Below are positions 8,953 through 17,000 of a DNA stretch of 64,000 nucleotides, piece after piece. Source of the stretch: Bacillus sp. RO1. Its GTDB lineage: Bacteria; Bacillota; Bacilli; Bacillales; Bacillaceae_I. Each line of letters starts with the position of its first letter. Position 1 is the first letter of the stretch. The stretch spans positions 1 through 64,000 of the forward strand of contig NZ_JAAZWB010000081.1 of NCBI RefSeq assembly GCF_012524115.1, written 5' to 3'. The notes beneath the pieces are model-generated. The model was not told the DNA's origin. It saw nothing but the letters and a program-made list of their open reading frames with translations, and searched no databases. The position numbers and the translations under genes were made by a program.

Positions 8953-9492
8953 TTATCTTGGTTGGTACTGGGTTAGGCCTTGGCCTCCGCTGTTGAATGG
9001 GTATTCGTAGTCTAGTTCTTCATCGAATGTGATGTAGTCTAGGTAGACCATTAGGAGAAGATAACGTTTGCCGGTTTGCGGATCACTTAGGATGATGTGA
9101 TCGCGTCCTGCTGCTTCGATGATTCCTTTAAATATTTTGGCATTCCATTCCCGGTTGTTCTCAAATGTCATGTACACAGTTGCCAGCTTACCTCGATTTA
9201 AGCGAAGAATATTTTCAATATAGGATTGTTCTAGCGGCAACATGCCTGGCACATCCTGCCCACCTTGCGGACCGCCAGATTGGAATTGTGTAGGATAAGA
9301 CGGTATGCCTGTTTGCTGCCCCGCAACTTGCTGTTGTTGAGGCTGTTGTTGCAATTGTTGCATCGGAAAACCTCCGCCTCCACCGCCGCCATACCACTGC
9401 TGTCCATAGTTTCTGTAATAGGATGAGTAAGGATCTGCTCCGTACCCCGCTGAAAATGGGGCACCTGCTGCCTGTGAAAACTGTTGATTCAT
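8953..9492 (-). CDS. gerQ: Spore coat/germination protein GerQ
   Basis: A spore coat protein needed for correct localisation of the cortex-lytic enzyme CwlJ. In B. subtilis it is cross-linked in the coat by transglutaminase Tgl. It is 179 residues. The N-terminal half is low-complexity (Tyr/Gly-rich with a run of seven Gly, then Gln-rich, residues 1-75), and the conserved C-terminal domain starts at about residue 80 (LPLEQSYIENILRLNRGK). The start is fixed by AGGAGGG eight bases upstream. Expression by mother-cell sigma E is expected from B. subtilis but no promoter was assigned. This is the ywdL position. Confidence 0.95.
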   Translation of the reverse strand: MNQQFSQAAGAPFSAGYGADPYSSYYRNYGQQWYGGGGGGGFPMQQLQQQPQQQQVAGQQTGIPSYPTQFQSGGPQGGQDVPGMLPLEQSYIENILRLNRGKLATVYMTFENNREWNAKIFKGIIEAAGRDHIILSDPQTGKRYLLLMVYLDYITFDEELDYEYPFNSGGQGLTQYQPR

Positions 9493-9711
9493 CTGTCATT
9501 CCCTCCTCAAAACTTTTATCTGCTTCATTGTGAGAAATAACTCCCATCTTCACGCCTCGAGTTATAGCAAGCTCTTTGGCGGAAAAAGGGTTGCTAAGGT
9601 TCAAATAATTAAGTCGCACTACTTGATTGTATGAAAATTAGAGAAGGAATATGACAGGGGTAAGAGAAGGGAAGGAGGTGGAAGTATCTAAGCCGGAAGC
9701 GGTGAAAAATC
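9493..9711. other. gerQ upstream region
   Basis: About 220 bases between the gerQ start and array A2. It should hold the gerQ promoter on the minus strand; I could not assign a sigma E -35/-10 pair with confidence. No gene is seen. Confidence 0.4.
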
Positions 9712-10095
9712 ATATACTTCGGTAACAGAGGAGGCGTCTCAAGGCCTAAAGCCACGTCTCAAAAAGTAAAACGGAAACAGAGAAGGCATCGCAAGGCCCG
9801 AAAGAAGGAAGAATCCAGAAGTTCGGGAACAGAAAAGGCGTCTCAAGGCCTGAAGTAAGAAAGAATCCAAAAGTTCGGTAACAGAGGAGGCGTCGCAAGG
9901 CCCGAAGGAAGAAAGAATCCAAAAGTTCGGTAACAGAGAAGGGGTCTCAAGGCCTGAAGGAAGAAAGAATCCAAAAGTTCGGTAACAGAGAAGGCGTCTC
10001 AAGGCCCGAAGGAAGAAAGAATCCAAAAGTTCGGTAACAGAGAAGGCGTCTCAAGGCCTGAAGAAAGGAAAAATCACAGAGTTCGGTAACAGAGA
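9712..10095 (+). repeat. Tandem repeat array A2, exact 52-bp period
   Basis: GGTAACAG or its variants begin at 9721, 9773, 9825, 9877, 9929, 9981, 10033 and 10085: seven successive steps of exactly 52 bp. The unit reads GGTAACAGAGAAGGCGTCTC, then AAGGCCTGAAGGAAGAAAG, then AATCCAAAAGTTC. The outer units are more degenerate than the inner ones. The core is shared with array A1, in the same orientation. It lies between gerQ and hemQ and encodes no credible protein. Confidence 0.95.
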
Positions 10096-10117
10096 GTGCC
10101 AAAAATTAACTACCAAC

Positions 10118-10163
10118 AAAAAACGCCAAGCAACCAAACTGGAAAACCAGCCGGGCGACTTGA
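10118..10163 (-). terminator. Terminator of hemQ
   Basis: On the minus strand an 18-bp stem with two mismatches (GTCAAGTCGCCCGGCTGG against CCAGTTTGGTTGCTTGGC) closes on TTTT and is followed by GTTTTTTG. It lies 22 bases past the hemQ stop. Confidence 0.8.
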
Positions 10164-10184
10164 CGTCAACAAACAATCTTTATT

Positions 10185-10928
10185 TTACACGTGTAAGAAA
10201 GAGTAAACGCGATCTTCTTCTAACAGGTTTCCAACATAGAATGCACCAAATTCACCAAAGCGTGCACTTACTTCGTCAAAGCGCATTTCATACACAAGCT
10301 TCTTGAATTGAAGTGCTTCGTCCGCAAACAGAGTTACGCCCCACTCGTAATCGTCGAAACCGACAGAACCAGTGATGACCTGCTTCACTTTTCCAGCATA
10401 CTGACGGCCGATCATGCCGTGGCTGCGCATCATGCGACGACGGTCTTCCATCGGCAGCATATACCAGTTGTCTTCTCCGTTACGGCGCTTGTCCATCGGG
10501 TAGAAGCAGACATGCTTTGCTTTTGGCAATTCAGGGTATAGTCTAGCAAGGATTTGTGGGTTCTGATACGGGTCCTCGCCTTCTGGTAAGTAGTTACTAA
10601 GCTCCACAATCGACACATAAGAGTGCACAGGGATTGTGTATTGAGCTAAAGTTGTTTTGTTAAATTCGTTTTCGATGTCATTCAACTCTTCTAACGTCGG
10701 ACGTAAAAGCATCATCATGAAGTCCGCTTTTTGACCCACGATGGAGTACAATGCGTGGCTTCCGTTCTTCTCTAACTGAACTGTGTTCCACTTTTCCACA
10801 AGTCCGAGGAATTCATTAATAGCCGTTTGGCGTTCTTCGCTAGAAAGCGTCTTCCAAAGGGCCCAATCTACCGTACGAAAATCATGGAGGCAATACCAGC
10901 CGTCCAATGTTTGAGCTGCTTCACTCAT
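10185..10928 (-). CDS. hemQ: Coproheme decarboxylase HemQ
   Basis: Last step of the coproporphyrin-dependent haem pathway of Firmicutes: oxidative decarboxylation of two propionates of coproheme to give haem b. It was formerly annotated as a chlorite-dismutase-like peroxidase (ywfI). It is 247 residues, the family length. Recognisable segments are [14 protein letters not shown] at the N terminus, the [11 protein letters not shown] strand (with active-site Tyr) near residue 145 and [12 protein letters not shown] near 180. The ATG at 10928 is preferred over the GTG at 10937 because AAGGAG lies eight bases before it and abuts the GTG. It is followed by pta and lipL as in B. subtilis, but on the opposite strand. 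Confidence 0.95.
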   Translation of the reverse strand: MSEAAQTLDGWYCLHDFRTVDWALWKTLSSEERQTAINEFLGLVEKWNTVQLEKNGSHALYSIVGQKADFMMMLLRPTLEELNDIENEFNKTTLAQYTIPVHSYVSIVELSNYLPEGEDPYQNPQILARLYPELPKAKHVCFYPMDKRRNGEDNWYMLPMEDRRRMMRSHGMIGRQYAGKVKQVITGSVGFDDYEWGVTLFADEALQFKKLVYEMRFDEVSARFGEFGAFYVGNLLEEDRVYSFLHV

Positions 10929-11106
10929 TACAATCACTCCTTAACAAGATTGTGTATGTATCCTTCCTTACTATATCACAGTTTCCCCATGACTTCCTGT
11001 AAGTAAAACTCTGAAATTGTGAAAGCTTCATGAATAGTAAAGGTCAGCTCAGATACAATAGTAGGGCATAGATGGAGCAGTTTTTTTAGAAAATAAAGAC
11101 TTTTTT

Positions 11107-11163
11107 CTGTAAGCGATAACAATAGAGGGTACCGGTTGCTTTTCCATGTTGAAGGAGTATCCT
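11107..11163 (+). promoter_or_regulatory. cre (CcpA) site and promoter of pta
   Basis: TGTAAGCGATAACA at 11108-11121 fits the catabolite-responsive element consensus. A candidate promoter follows: TTGCTT (11136-11141), 16-base spacer, TATCCT (11158-11163). The cre lies just upstream of the -35, the position from which CcpA activates pta in B. subtilis. The site is seen directly; activation is inferred from that organism. Confidence 0.75.
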
Positions 11164-11206
11164 AAACAATAGAAGCAAAAATAAAGCGGATTAAGGAGTG
11201 ACCTTT

Positions 11207-12181
11207 GTGAGCGATTTATTTCAAACATTAAAAGACAAAGTAGCAGGAAAAGATATTAAGATTGTATTCCCAGAAGGCAATGACGAGCGTGTATTAACGG
11301 CAGTTGCTCGTTTGGCTGCGGAAAACATGGTTAAACCGATTGTGGTTGGGGATTTGGACGAGATTAACGGACTTGCTTCCGAGTTGAAGTTGACATTGGA
11401 CGGCGTGGAAATTTATGATCCAAAAACATACGAAAACATGGACGAGCTTGTAGCGTCATTCGTGGAGCGTCGTAAAGGGAAGGCGACTGAAGAGGATGCA
11501 CGTAAAATCTTGTTGAACCCGAATTATTTTGGCACGATGCTAGTACACGTTGACCGTGCACAGGGGCTTGTAAGTGGAGCGGCGCATTCAACGGCTGACA
11601 CAGTGCGTCCAGCCCTTCAAATCATCAAAACGAAAGAAGGCGTACGCAAGACTTCGGGTGTATTCATCATGGTCCGTAACGACGAGAAGTATGTATTTGC
11701 AGACTGCGCGATCAACATTTCCCCTGATAGCAATGACCTTGCAGAAATCGCAGTAGAGAGCGCGGCAACAGCGAACATGTTCGGCATTGATCCAAAAGTT
11801 GCGATGCTAAGCTTCTCTACAAAAGGATCTGCAAAATCTTCTGAAACAGAGCGTGTAGTAGAAGCGGCGCGTATCGCTTCCGAACGCGCACCAGAGCTTG
11901 TGGTGGACGGAGAATTTCAATTTGACGCGGCATTCGTACCTTCTGTAGCGGAAAAGAAAGCACCAGGCTCTAAAATTCAAGGGGACGCAAACGTATTCGT
12001 ATTTCCAAGCCTAGAAGCAGGAAACATCGGCTACAAAATTGCCCAACGCCTAGGAAACTTCGAAGCTGTAGGCCCAATCCTGCAAGGCCTCAACAAGCCA
12101 GTAAACGATCTTTCCCGCGGCTGCAGCGTAGAAGACGTCTACAAACTAGCACTAATCACAGCAGGACAAGCGGTAAACTAA
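11207..12181 (+). CDS. pta: Phosphate acetyltransferase
   Basis: Converts acetyl-CoA and phosphate to acetyl phosphate and CoA, the first step of overflow acetate formation. It is 324 residues, the short single-domain type of Firmicutes. Recognisable segments are DIKIVFPEGNDERVLTA at the N terminus, LVSGAAHSTADTVRPALQII in the middle and VFPSLEAGNIGYKIAQRLG near the C terminus. GTG at 11207 is chosen because AAGGAG lies at the right distance; the frame's first GTG (11198) overlaps that site. The upstream cre suggests CcpA activation in sugar-rich conditions. lipL follows after a terminator. Confidence 0.97.
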   Translation: MSDLFQTLKDKVAGKDIKIVFPEGNDERVLTAVARLAAENMVKPIVVGDLDEINGLASELKLTLDGVEIYDPKTYENMDELVASFVERRKGKATEEDARKILLNPNYFGTMLVHVDRAQGLVSGAAHSTADTVRPALQIIKTKEGVRKTSGVFIMVRNDEKYVFADCAINISPDSNDLAEIAVESAATANMFGIDPKVAMLSFSTKGSAKSSETERVVEAARIASERAPELVVDGEFQFDAAFVPSVAEKKAPGSKIQGDANVFVFPSLEAGNIGYKIAQRLGNFEAVGPILQGLNKPVNDLSRGCSVEDVYKLALITAGQAVN

Positions 12182-12226
12182 CAAACAAAAGCGAATACTC
12201 AATGCATGCTTAAAAAACAGAAAAAA

Positions 12227-12264
12227 AAGAGGTATGTGCCGCCAAAGCACATACCTCTTTTAAT
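12227..12264 (+). terminator. Terminator of pta
   Basis: aaagaggtatgtgc pairs with gcacatacctcttt around CGCCAAA and is followed by TTAATT. Confidence 0.8.
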
Positions 12265-12267
12265 TAT

Positions 12268-12323
12268 TCGACGGAAAGAAGCAAAACCCTTTGGGGGTCT
12301 GACCCCCAAAGGGTATTTTTTTC
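12268..12323. repeat. Palindromic GGGGTCTGACCCC element
   Basis: A perfect 27-bp palindrome (12288-12314: CCCTTTGGGGGTC, T, GACCCCCAAAGGG) is preceded by ATTCGACGGAAAGAAGCAAAA and followed by TATTTTTTT. The TTCGAC...AAAACC flank recurs before other copies (40.9, 44.8, 56.9, 63.4 kb). It could act as a terminator or lie in the lipL promoter region. Confidence 0.85.
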
Positions 12324-12391
12324 TCCCAAAGCATGTATTATAATGCTAATGAAGCTTTTTAGTCCGGAATTTAAGAGGAGCATTAATAATT

Positions 12392-13267
12392 ATGGTAGAT
12401 CCAACAGAACCAACACAACCAATTTACACGCCTGCGTTGCAGTTGTTGAAGCAGCCGAGCTGGCGAATTATAGATCAGTCGTCTTTAGGGACAAATTTTC
12501 ATGCATTGCAATCTTTTGCGATGGATGACACTTTATGCACCGCTGTTGGCAAAGGGGATAGCGGAGCGGCATGTCGGACGTGGGTGCACCATAACACGGT
12601 CGTTTTAGGTATTCAAGACACGCGTCTCCCTCATTTACAAGCAGGGATTGATTATTTGAACAGTCAAGGCTATGAGGTAATCGTCAGGAATTCAGGTGGT
12701 CTTGCAGTCGTCCTTGACCAAGGAGTCCTGAATATTTCCCTTGTTTTTCCGGAAGGGGAGAAGGCAATTGATATCAATCGTGGATATGATGCCATGTGGG
12801 AGCTGACAAAGCATATGTTCCGCGATATGCCATACAACATGGAAGCCAAGGAGATTGTCGGTTCCTATTGTCCTGGAAGCTACGACCTTAGCATTGATGG
12901 CAAAAAATTTGCAGGCATCTCTCAGCGCCGTATCCGAGGTGGAGTGGCTGTCCAAATTTACTTATGCATTAACGGAAGCGGATCAGAGCGAGCAAAGATG
13001 ATAGGAGAATTCTACAAACGCTCCCTTCAAGGCGAAACAACCAAGTTTGCTTTTCCTACCATTGTGCCAAACGTGATGGCTTCCCTGACAGAGCTCACTG
13101 GTCAGAACCTAACAGTACAAGATGTTATGCTGCGCCTTCTGACTTCACTTAAAGAAATTAGCGGCACCATCTTCGCCAACACCCTCCAAGGCCAGGAATT
13201 GGAGCTGTACGAACAATACTACTCAAGAATCGTCGAACGAAACGAAAAAGTACTGGGAGAAAAGTAA
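12392..13267 (+). CDS. lipL: Octanoyl-[GcvH]:protein N-octanoyltransferase LipL
   Basis: Moves octanoyl groups from GcvH to E2 subunits of 2-oxoacid dehydrogenases in lipoate assembly (ywfL in B. subtilis). It is 291 residues, in the lipoate-ligase fold family. The thioester-forming Cys is Cys160 in [12 protein letters not shown], and the conserved Lys172 follows in [12 protein letters not shown]. It has no ATP-binding ligase motif of LplA, which favours transferase over ligase. The ATG at 12392 follows AGAGGAG with about ten bases of spacing. The order pta-lipL-rsfA is conserved. The pta terminator and a palindrome upstream suggest it has its own promoter. Confidence 0.93.
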   Translation: MVDPTEPTQPIYTPALQLLKQPSWRIIDQSSLGTNFHALQSFAMDDTLCTAVGKGDSGAACRTWVHHNTVVLGIQDTRLPHLQAGIDYLNSQGYEVIVRNSGGLAVVLDQGVLNISLVFPEGEKAIDINRGYDAMWELTKHMFRDMPYNMEAKEIVGSYCPGSYDLSIDGKKFAGISQRRIRGGVAVQIYLCINGSGSERAKMIGEFYKRSLQGETTKFAFPTIVPNVMASLTELTGQNLTVQDVMLRLLTSLKEISGTIFANTLQGQELELYEQYYSRIVERNEKVLGEK

Positions 13268-13320
13268 AAGGGTCTGACCCCACTTTAACGCATTAACGTA
13301 AGTGGGGTCAGACCCCTTTT
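13266..13320. terminator. Bidirectional terminator from two GGGTCTGACCCC arms
   Basis: AAAAGGGTCTGACCCCACTT pairs with AAGTGGGGTCAGACCCCTTTT around a short AACGCATTAACGT loop. A runs on the left and T runs on the right suit both strands. It separates the convergent genes lipL and rsfA. Confidence 0.85.
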
Positions 13321-13324
13321 ATTT

Positions 13325-14089
13325 CTATTCCGCCAGTTTCTCCAAATTACCATTGCGGTCCATCATGAATTTGGATGGGACGTGTTCTTCTTCGTCGAAG
13401 AGGACTAGTTTGCGGGCTCGGTTCATGATTTTCATGAGTGTTTCGTAGTCTTCTTGGACGGTGACTTGTTCGGCTTGCAGTTTTTGGACGCGTTTTTCCA
13501 GTTCGTTGTTGGCGCGCGCAAGTTCTGCGTTTTCTTTTACTAATCTCTCATTTTCTTGTTGTAGAGCACTAGTATGAACGTTTGAGTGTTTCATGGTTTG
13601 TAAGAAACTAATTACTTGCTCCATAGATAAAGAAGATTCTATTCCCATTCCCATGCCGCTCCCGTAGCCTGCAAAAGATGGTTGAGCTTTCAGTTCTGCT
13701 GCTCTTCTTTCCACTCTAGTTTGTGGAACAGTCATCGGTTGTTTTACCTCTGTACCTTCAAGCGGTCTTTCCTCTATTTGTTCCAACACAAACGGCAGGT
13801 CTTCATTCACTACAGTCTCAGGTGGTGTGTACAATAACTTCTTCGTAGGCTGCCCTAGCGCACGCTGACGTTGCTTTCGCTGCTTTTTTGCAAGCTGCAG
13901 TGCCTTTTCATAATCATGGCGCACCACTGCGTTCCAGCGGAATCCACATGCAGCGGATGTGCGGTTCAGTTTGTCGCCTACTTCTTCAAATGCATTCAAT
14001 TGGGTGCTTCCTTCACGGACATGGCGCAGAACGGTTTCTGCTAGCAATAAATCATTTTCTTCAGACCAAGCATCTTGACGATCTTTCAT
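13325..14089 (-). CDS. rsfA: Prespore-specific regulator RsfA
   Basis: A transcription factor of the forespore (ywfN); in B. subtilis it modulates sigma F-dependent genes. It is 254 residues. The N-terminal Myb/SANT-like DNA-binding domain (about 5-62: [20 protein letters not shown] through [20 protein letters not shown]) is the diagnostic part. A basic linker ([14 protein letters not shown]) and a C-terminal coiled coil (about 175-235, [26 protein letters not shown] region) follow. Family placement is confident, but RsfA has paralogues in bacilli, so equivalence to B. subtilis rsfA rests on position beside lipL and ywfO. Confidence 0.9.
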   Translation of the reverse strand: MKDRQDAWSEENDLLLAETVLRHVREGSTQLNAFEEVGDKLNRTSAACGFRWNAVVRHDYEKALQLAKKQRKQRQRALGQPTKKLLYTPPETVVNEDLPFVLEQIEERPLEGTEVKQPMTVPQTRVERRAAELKAQPSFAGYGSGMGMGIESSLSMEQVISFLQTMKHSNVHTSALQQENERLVKENAELARANNELEKRVQKLQAEQVTVQEDYETLMKIMNRARKLVLFDEEEHVPSKFMMDRNGNLEKLAE

Positions 14090-14322
14090 ATATAATCCAA
14101 CTCCCTTATCTAATCATCGTTCTGTCTATATTTTTGACGGAGAAAAAAATATTTATACATATTCATAGAAAAAATTACTAGATTGTTATCTGTCAGCATT
14201 TCGCCAAGAATCTCATAGAAACGAACTTGCATTGTCCATGGATTCCCTGTAAAATACCTTTTAGCTAATGAACGATAAAGTGATTCCACTCACTTTTTGA
14301 ATAGAAAGGGCTGTGTAGAACC

Positions 14323-14547
14323 ATGGCAAATGAGTTTCGCATTTGTGATGACTGCGATGCTACCAATGTGAAAACCTTGATCCCGAAACTCAAAAAAGTG
14401 GACGAGGGCGCATGTGTGGAAGTGGGCTGTCAATCCTATTGCGGGCCGGGAAGAAAGAAGTCGTTTGCATTCGTAAACAACCGTCCTGTCTCCGCCCCAA
14501 CAGAAGATGAACTGATAGAAAAAATAGTGAAAAAGCTAAAGAAATAA
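14323..14547 (+). CDS. DUF1450 protein (YuzB-like)
   Basis: A 74-residue protein of the DUF1450 family. It has Cys residues at positions 8, 11, 31, 36 and 41 ([27 protein letters not shown]) arranged like a small thioredoxin-fold or metal-binding protein. Function unknown. AAAGGGCTGTG precedes the ATG at 14323. It has its own terminator and no obvious operon partner. It resembles YuzB of B. subtilis, which lies elsewhere in that genome. Confidence 0.8.
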   Translation: MANEFRICDDCDATNVKTLIPKLKKVDEGACVEVGCQSYCGPGRKKSFAFVNNRPVSAPTEDELIEKIVKKLKK

Positions 14548-14584
14548 AAAATCGCCTCTGTGTCCCTGCATAGGTGATTTTTTA
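14546..14584 (+). terminator. Terminator of the DUF1450 gene
   Basis: AAAAATCGCCT pairs with AGGTGATTTTT across CTGTGTCCCTGCAT, and T residues follow. Confidence 0.75.
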
Positions 14585-14653
14585 TTCGCCTTTTCTAGAA
14601 AAAAGCAAGACTAAGAGGCAACGAAGTAGGGTAAACCCTTAGAGGGAGTTTCC

Positions 14654-14785
14654 CCTGTTAGGCGGAGTGCAGGGTGTCCGACTCCGAGGCAAGATAGCGG
14701 TAGACTTGAGACCTCACAGGCGAAGCCGAGGAGCCTCAAGCACAGCCCTAAGGATAAGCGAACACCCGGAACGCAGACTAACAGG
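14654..14785 (+). repeat. R-element copy 1 (~132 bp)
   Basis: The ends CCTGTTAG and CTAACAGG pair. The body carries the family hallmarks: GGAGTGCAGGGTG, a GATAGCGGTAG segment, GAGACCTCACAGGCG, AAGCCGAGGAGCCTC, CCTAAGGATAAGCGAACACC and GGAACGC. It lies between the DUF1450 terminator and ywfO. Confidence 0.85.
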
Positions 14786-14875
14786 TGTTTAACCAAAACC
14801 CACCTTTTCTTGTAAAATATTTACGATATAATAGAGTTAGATAAATATTATGCCGAAAATAAAGAGGTCAATGAA

Positions 14876-16174
14876 ATGAGTTATGCAACCGAAAAACTGA
14901 GTGAAGAAAAGGTGTTTAAGGACCCTGTGCACAGGTATGTCCATGTGCGCGACAGGGTCGTTTGGGATTTGATTGGGACAAGGGAATTTCAGCGCTTGCG
15001 CAGAATTCGCCAGCTTGGTACCACCTATTTGACGTTCCACGGTGCGGAGCATAGCAGACTGAACCATTCATTGGGAGTATACGAGATTGTCCGTCGCATC
15101 ATTGATGACGGATTTGAGGGAAGACAGGATTGGAATCCGGATGATCGCCTGTTATGTCTATGCGCTGCCTTGCTGCACGACCTGGGACATGGTCCTTTTT
15201 CCCATTCCTTTGAAAAGGTGTTCCACTTAGATCATGAAGATTTCACTCAAGCCATCATTCTTGGGGACACGGAAGTAAACGCCGTCCTAAAAAAAGTCCA
15301 TAAGGATTTTCCGAAAGATGTGGCCGAGGTCATCGCGAAAACGTATAAAAATAAATTAGTGGTTAGCATGATTTCTAGTCAGATAGATGCTGACAGAATG
15401 GACTACCTTCAGCGTGACGCTTATTTTACTGGTGTCAGTTACGGGCATTTTGATATGGAGCGGATTCTGCGCGTTATGCGCCCGAGAGAAGATCAGGTTG
15501 TTATCAAGTCTAGCGGGATGCATGCGGTGGAAGATTATATTATGAGCCGCTATCAAATGTACTGGCAGGTTTATTTTCACCCTGTAACAAGAAGTGCAGA
15601 AGTGATTTTGACGAAAATATTGCACCGTGCGAAACAATTACATCAAGAATATTACACCTTTAAATATCATCCTGTTCATTTTTACTCTCTTTTTGAGGAA
15701 GAAATTTCAGTGGAGGACTACATAAAGCTTGATGAAGCAGTCATTATGTATTATTTCCAATCCTGGCAGGAAGAAGAAGATTCGATATTAAGTGACTTAT
15801 GTCGACGATTTATGAACAGGAATTTGTTTAAATACGTCGAATTTAATCCTAATAAGCAAATGATGGACTTGATGGAACTGACAAGTCTCTTTAAGAAAGC
15901 GGGCATCGACCCTGCATACTATCTAGTGGTGGATTCCTCGTCCGACCTGCCATACGACTTTTATCGTCCGGGAGAAGAAGAGGAGCGCCTTCCGATTCAC
16001 CTGCTTATGCCAAACGGGGATGTGCGTGAGCTATCGAGGGAATCTGAGATTGTGGATGCCATATCCGGCAAAAGAAGAACCGATCACAAGCTTTATTTTC
16101 CACAAGACATGCTAGAAGATTTAACGACAAAAAAAGCGGCAAAGAAAAAAATCAGAGAGATACTAGGAATATAG
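14876..16174 (+). CDS. ywfO: HD-domain phosphohydrolase YwfO
   Basis: A 432-residue metal-dependent HD-superfamily protein. The HD core is visible: EHSRLNHSLGVYEIVRRI (first His, about residue 62), LLHDLGHGPFSHSFE (HD pair, about 103-117) and SQIDADRMDYLQRDAYFTGV (Asp, about 165-185). It resembles dNTP triphosphohydrolases of the SAMHD1/dGTPase kind; the substrate in this organism is not shown. It is followed after 30 bases by ywgA, a conserved pair in Bacillus, so the two are probably cotranscribed. Confidence 0.93.
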   Translation: MSYATEKLSEEKVFKDPVHRYVHVRDRVVWDLIGTREFQRLRRIRQLGTTYLTFHGAEHSRLNHSLGVYEIVRRIIDDGFEGRQDWNPDDRLLCLCAALLHDLGHGPFSHSFEKVFHLDHEDFTQAIILGDTEVNAVLKKVHKDFPKDVAEVIAKTYKNKLVVSMISSQIDADRMDYLQRDAYFTGVSYGHFDMERILRVMRPREDQVVIKSSGMHAVEDYIMSRYQMYWQVYFHPVTRSAEVILTKILHRAKQLHQEYYTFKYHPVHFYSLFEEEISVEDYIKLDEAVIMYYFQSWQEEEDSILSDLCRRFMNRNLFKYVEFNPNKQMMDLMELTSLFKKAGIDPAYYLVVDSSSDLPYDFYRPGEEEERLPIHLLMPNGDVRELSRESEIVDAISGKRRTDHKLYFPQDMLEDLTTKKAAKKKIREILGI

Positions 16175-16204
16175 GCAACGGATAAGGTTAGGAGATGAAA
16201 GGGT

Positions 16205-16711
16205 TTGTTGACAGATCACGCAAAATTAATGAAGGTGTTTGCATCTGCAGGTGAAGTCATTGGGAGAAAAAAGCTGCAGAAAATGGTGTATATAGCCAAA
16301 AAGCTAAACTACCCATTTTATGAAAAGTACAATTTCCATTTTTACGGACCATACTCAGAAGAAGTGACATTAAGAGTAGAGGAGCTTTGCAATCTCGGCT
16401 TTTTAAGCGAGCTCAAAGAAAACAAAGGGGGCTACTCGCAATATCGCTATTCCCTGACGGAAAATGGGGAGGAGTTTCTCACGCACTACGACCTGGAGAT
16501 GCCGCATCTGAACGAGTGCATGACAAGGATGAATGAACAGAGCTCTCGCTTTTTAGAGCTTGTTTCCACGGTGCTATTCTTTGAGAACCTGCCGCGGGAA
16601 GAGGTTAAGGAGAAAGTCTTTACGTTAAAAAGCAAGCAGCGATATACAGAGGACGAAGTGAACGAGGCCTACGATTATATCGAAAGCCTTCGTGCATGCA
16701 TCACACAATAA
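16205..16711 (+). CDS. ywgA: YwgA family protein
   Basis: A 168-residue conserved Bacillus protein. Its fold signature (GRKKLQKMVYIAKKLNYPFYEKYNFHFYGPYSEEV, about 18-52) recalls the winged-helix/SocA-Panacea type antitoxin-like domains; that is my impression only. No function is established. Two TTG codons (16205, 16208) are possible starts; AGGAG at 16190-16194 serves either. It follows ywfO by 30 bases. Confidence 0.85.
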   Translation: MLTDHAKLMKVFASAGEVIGRKKLQKMVYIAKKLNYPFYEKYNFHFYGPYSEEVTLRVEELCNLGFLSELKENKGGYSQYRYSLTENGEEFLTHYDLEMPHLNECMTRMNEQSSRFLELVSTVLFFENLPREEVKEKVFTLKSKQRYTEDEVNEAYDYIESLRACITQ

Positions 16712-16717
16712 TTGTAA

Positions 16718-16757
16718 GAAGCCCAAGAGGATGGTTGGATCCTTTTGGGCTTTTTCT
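16718..16757 (+). terminator. Terminator of ywfO-ywgA
   Basis: agcccaagaggatgg and ccttttgggct pair (AGCCCAA-AGG with CCT-TTTGGGCT) around a short loop, followed by TTTTTC. Confidence 0.75.
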
Positions 16758-16769
16758 ATATGGAAAAAT

Positions 16770-16872
16770 TTAAAAGTTACAATAATCTCTGAAAAAGTCA
16801 CAATCATCACCTGAAAAGTCACAATCCCCCTCAAGAAAGTCATAATAACGGCAGAAAAAGTCACAATAACCA
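16770..16872 (+). repeat. Tandem repeat C, 21-bp period
   Basis: The word A-GT(C/T)-(A)CA(T)A begins at 16775, 16796, 16817, 16838 and 16859: four steps of exactly 21 bp. The unit is GAAAAAGTCACAATNAYCNCC. It lies between ywgA and the DUF2254 gene. The plus strand has stops in the repeat and no gene is likely. Confidence 0.85.
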
Positions 16873-17000
16873 GAAATGGCCCTCTCAAAAGGCAAAATTT
16901 CTTCGGATAACCACACCCATGGCAAGACAACAGGCTTACCTCCACCCCAAAAAGGGAATGCTACCTATAAAAAGCCGACAAAAAGGGGAGTAACATACAT

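Noticed and set aside
9739-10026. 95-codon minus-strand frame across array A2
   Set aside because: A by-product of the 52-bp repeat (52 is not a multiple of three, and the translation is Leu/Phe/Arg-rich nonsense without an initiation site).
219-10095. CRISPR array
   Set aside because: Arrays A1, A2 and B have no unique spacers between short constant repeats; whole 51-52-bp units are alike and no cas gene is in the window.
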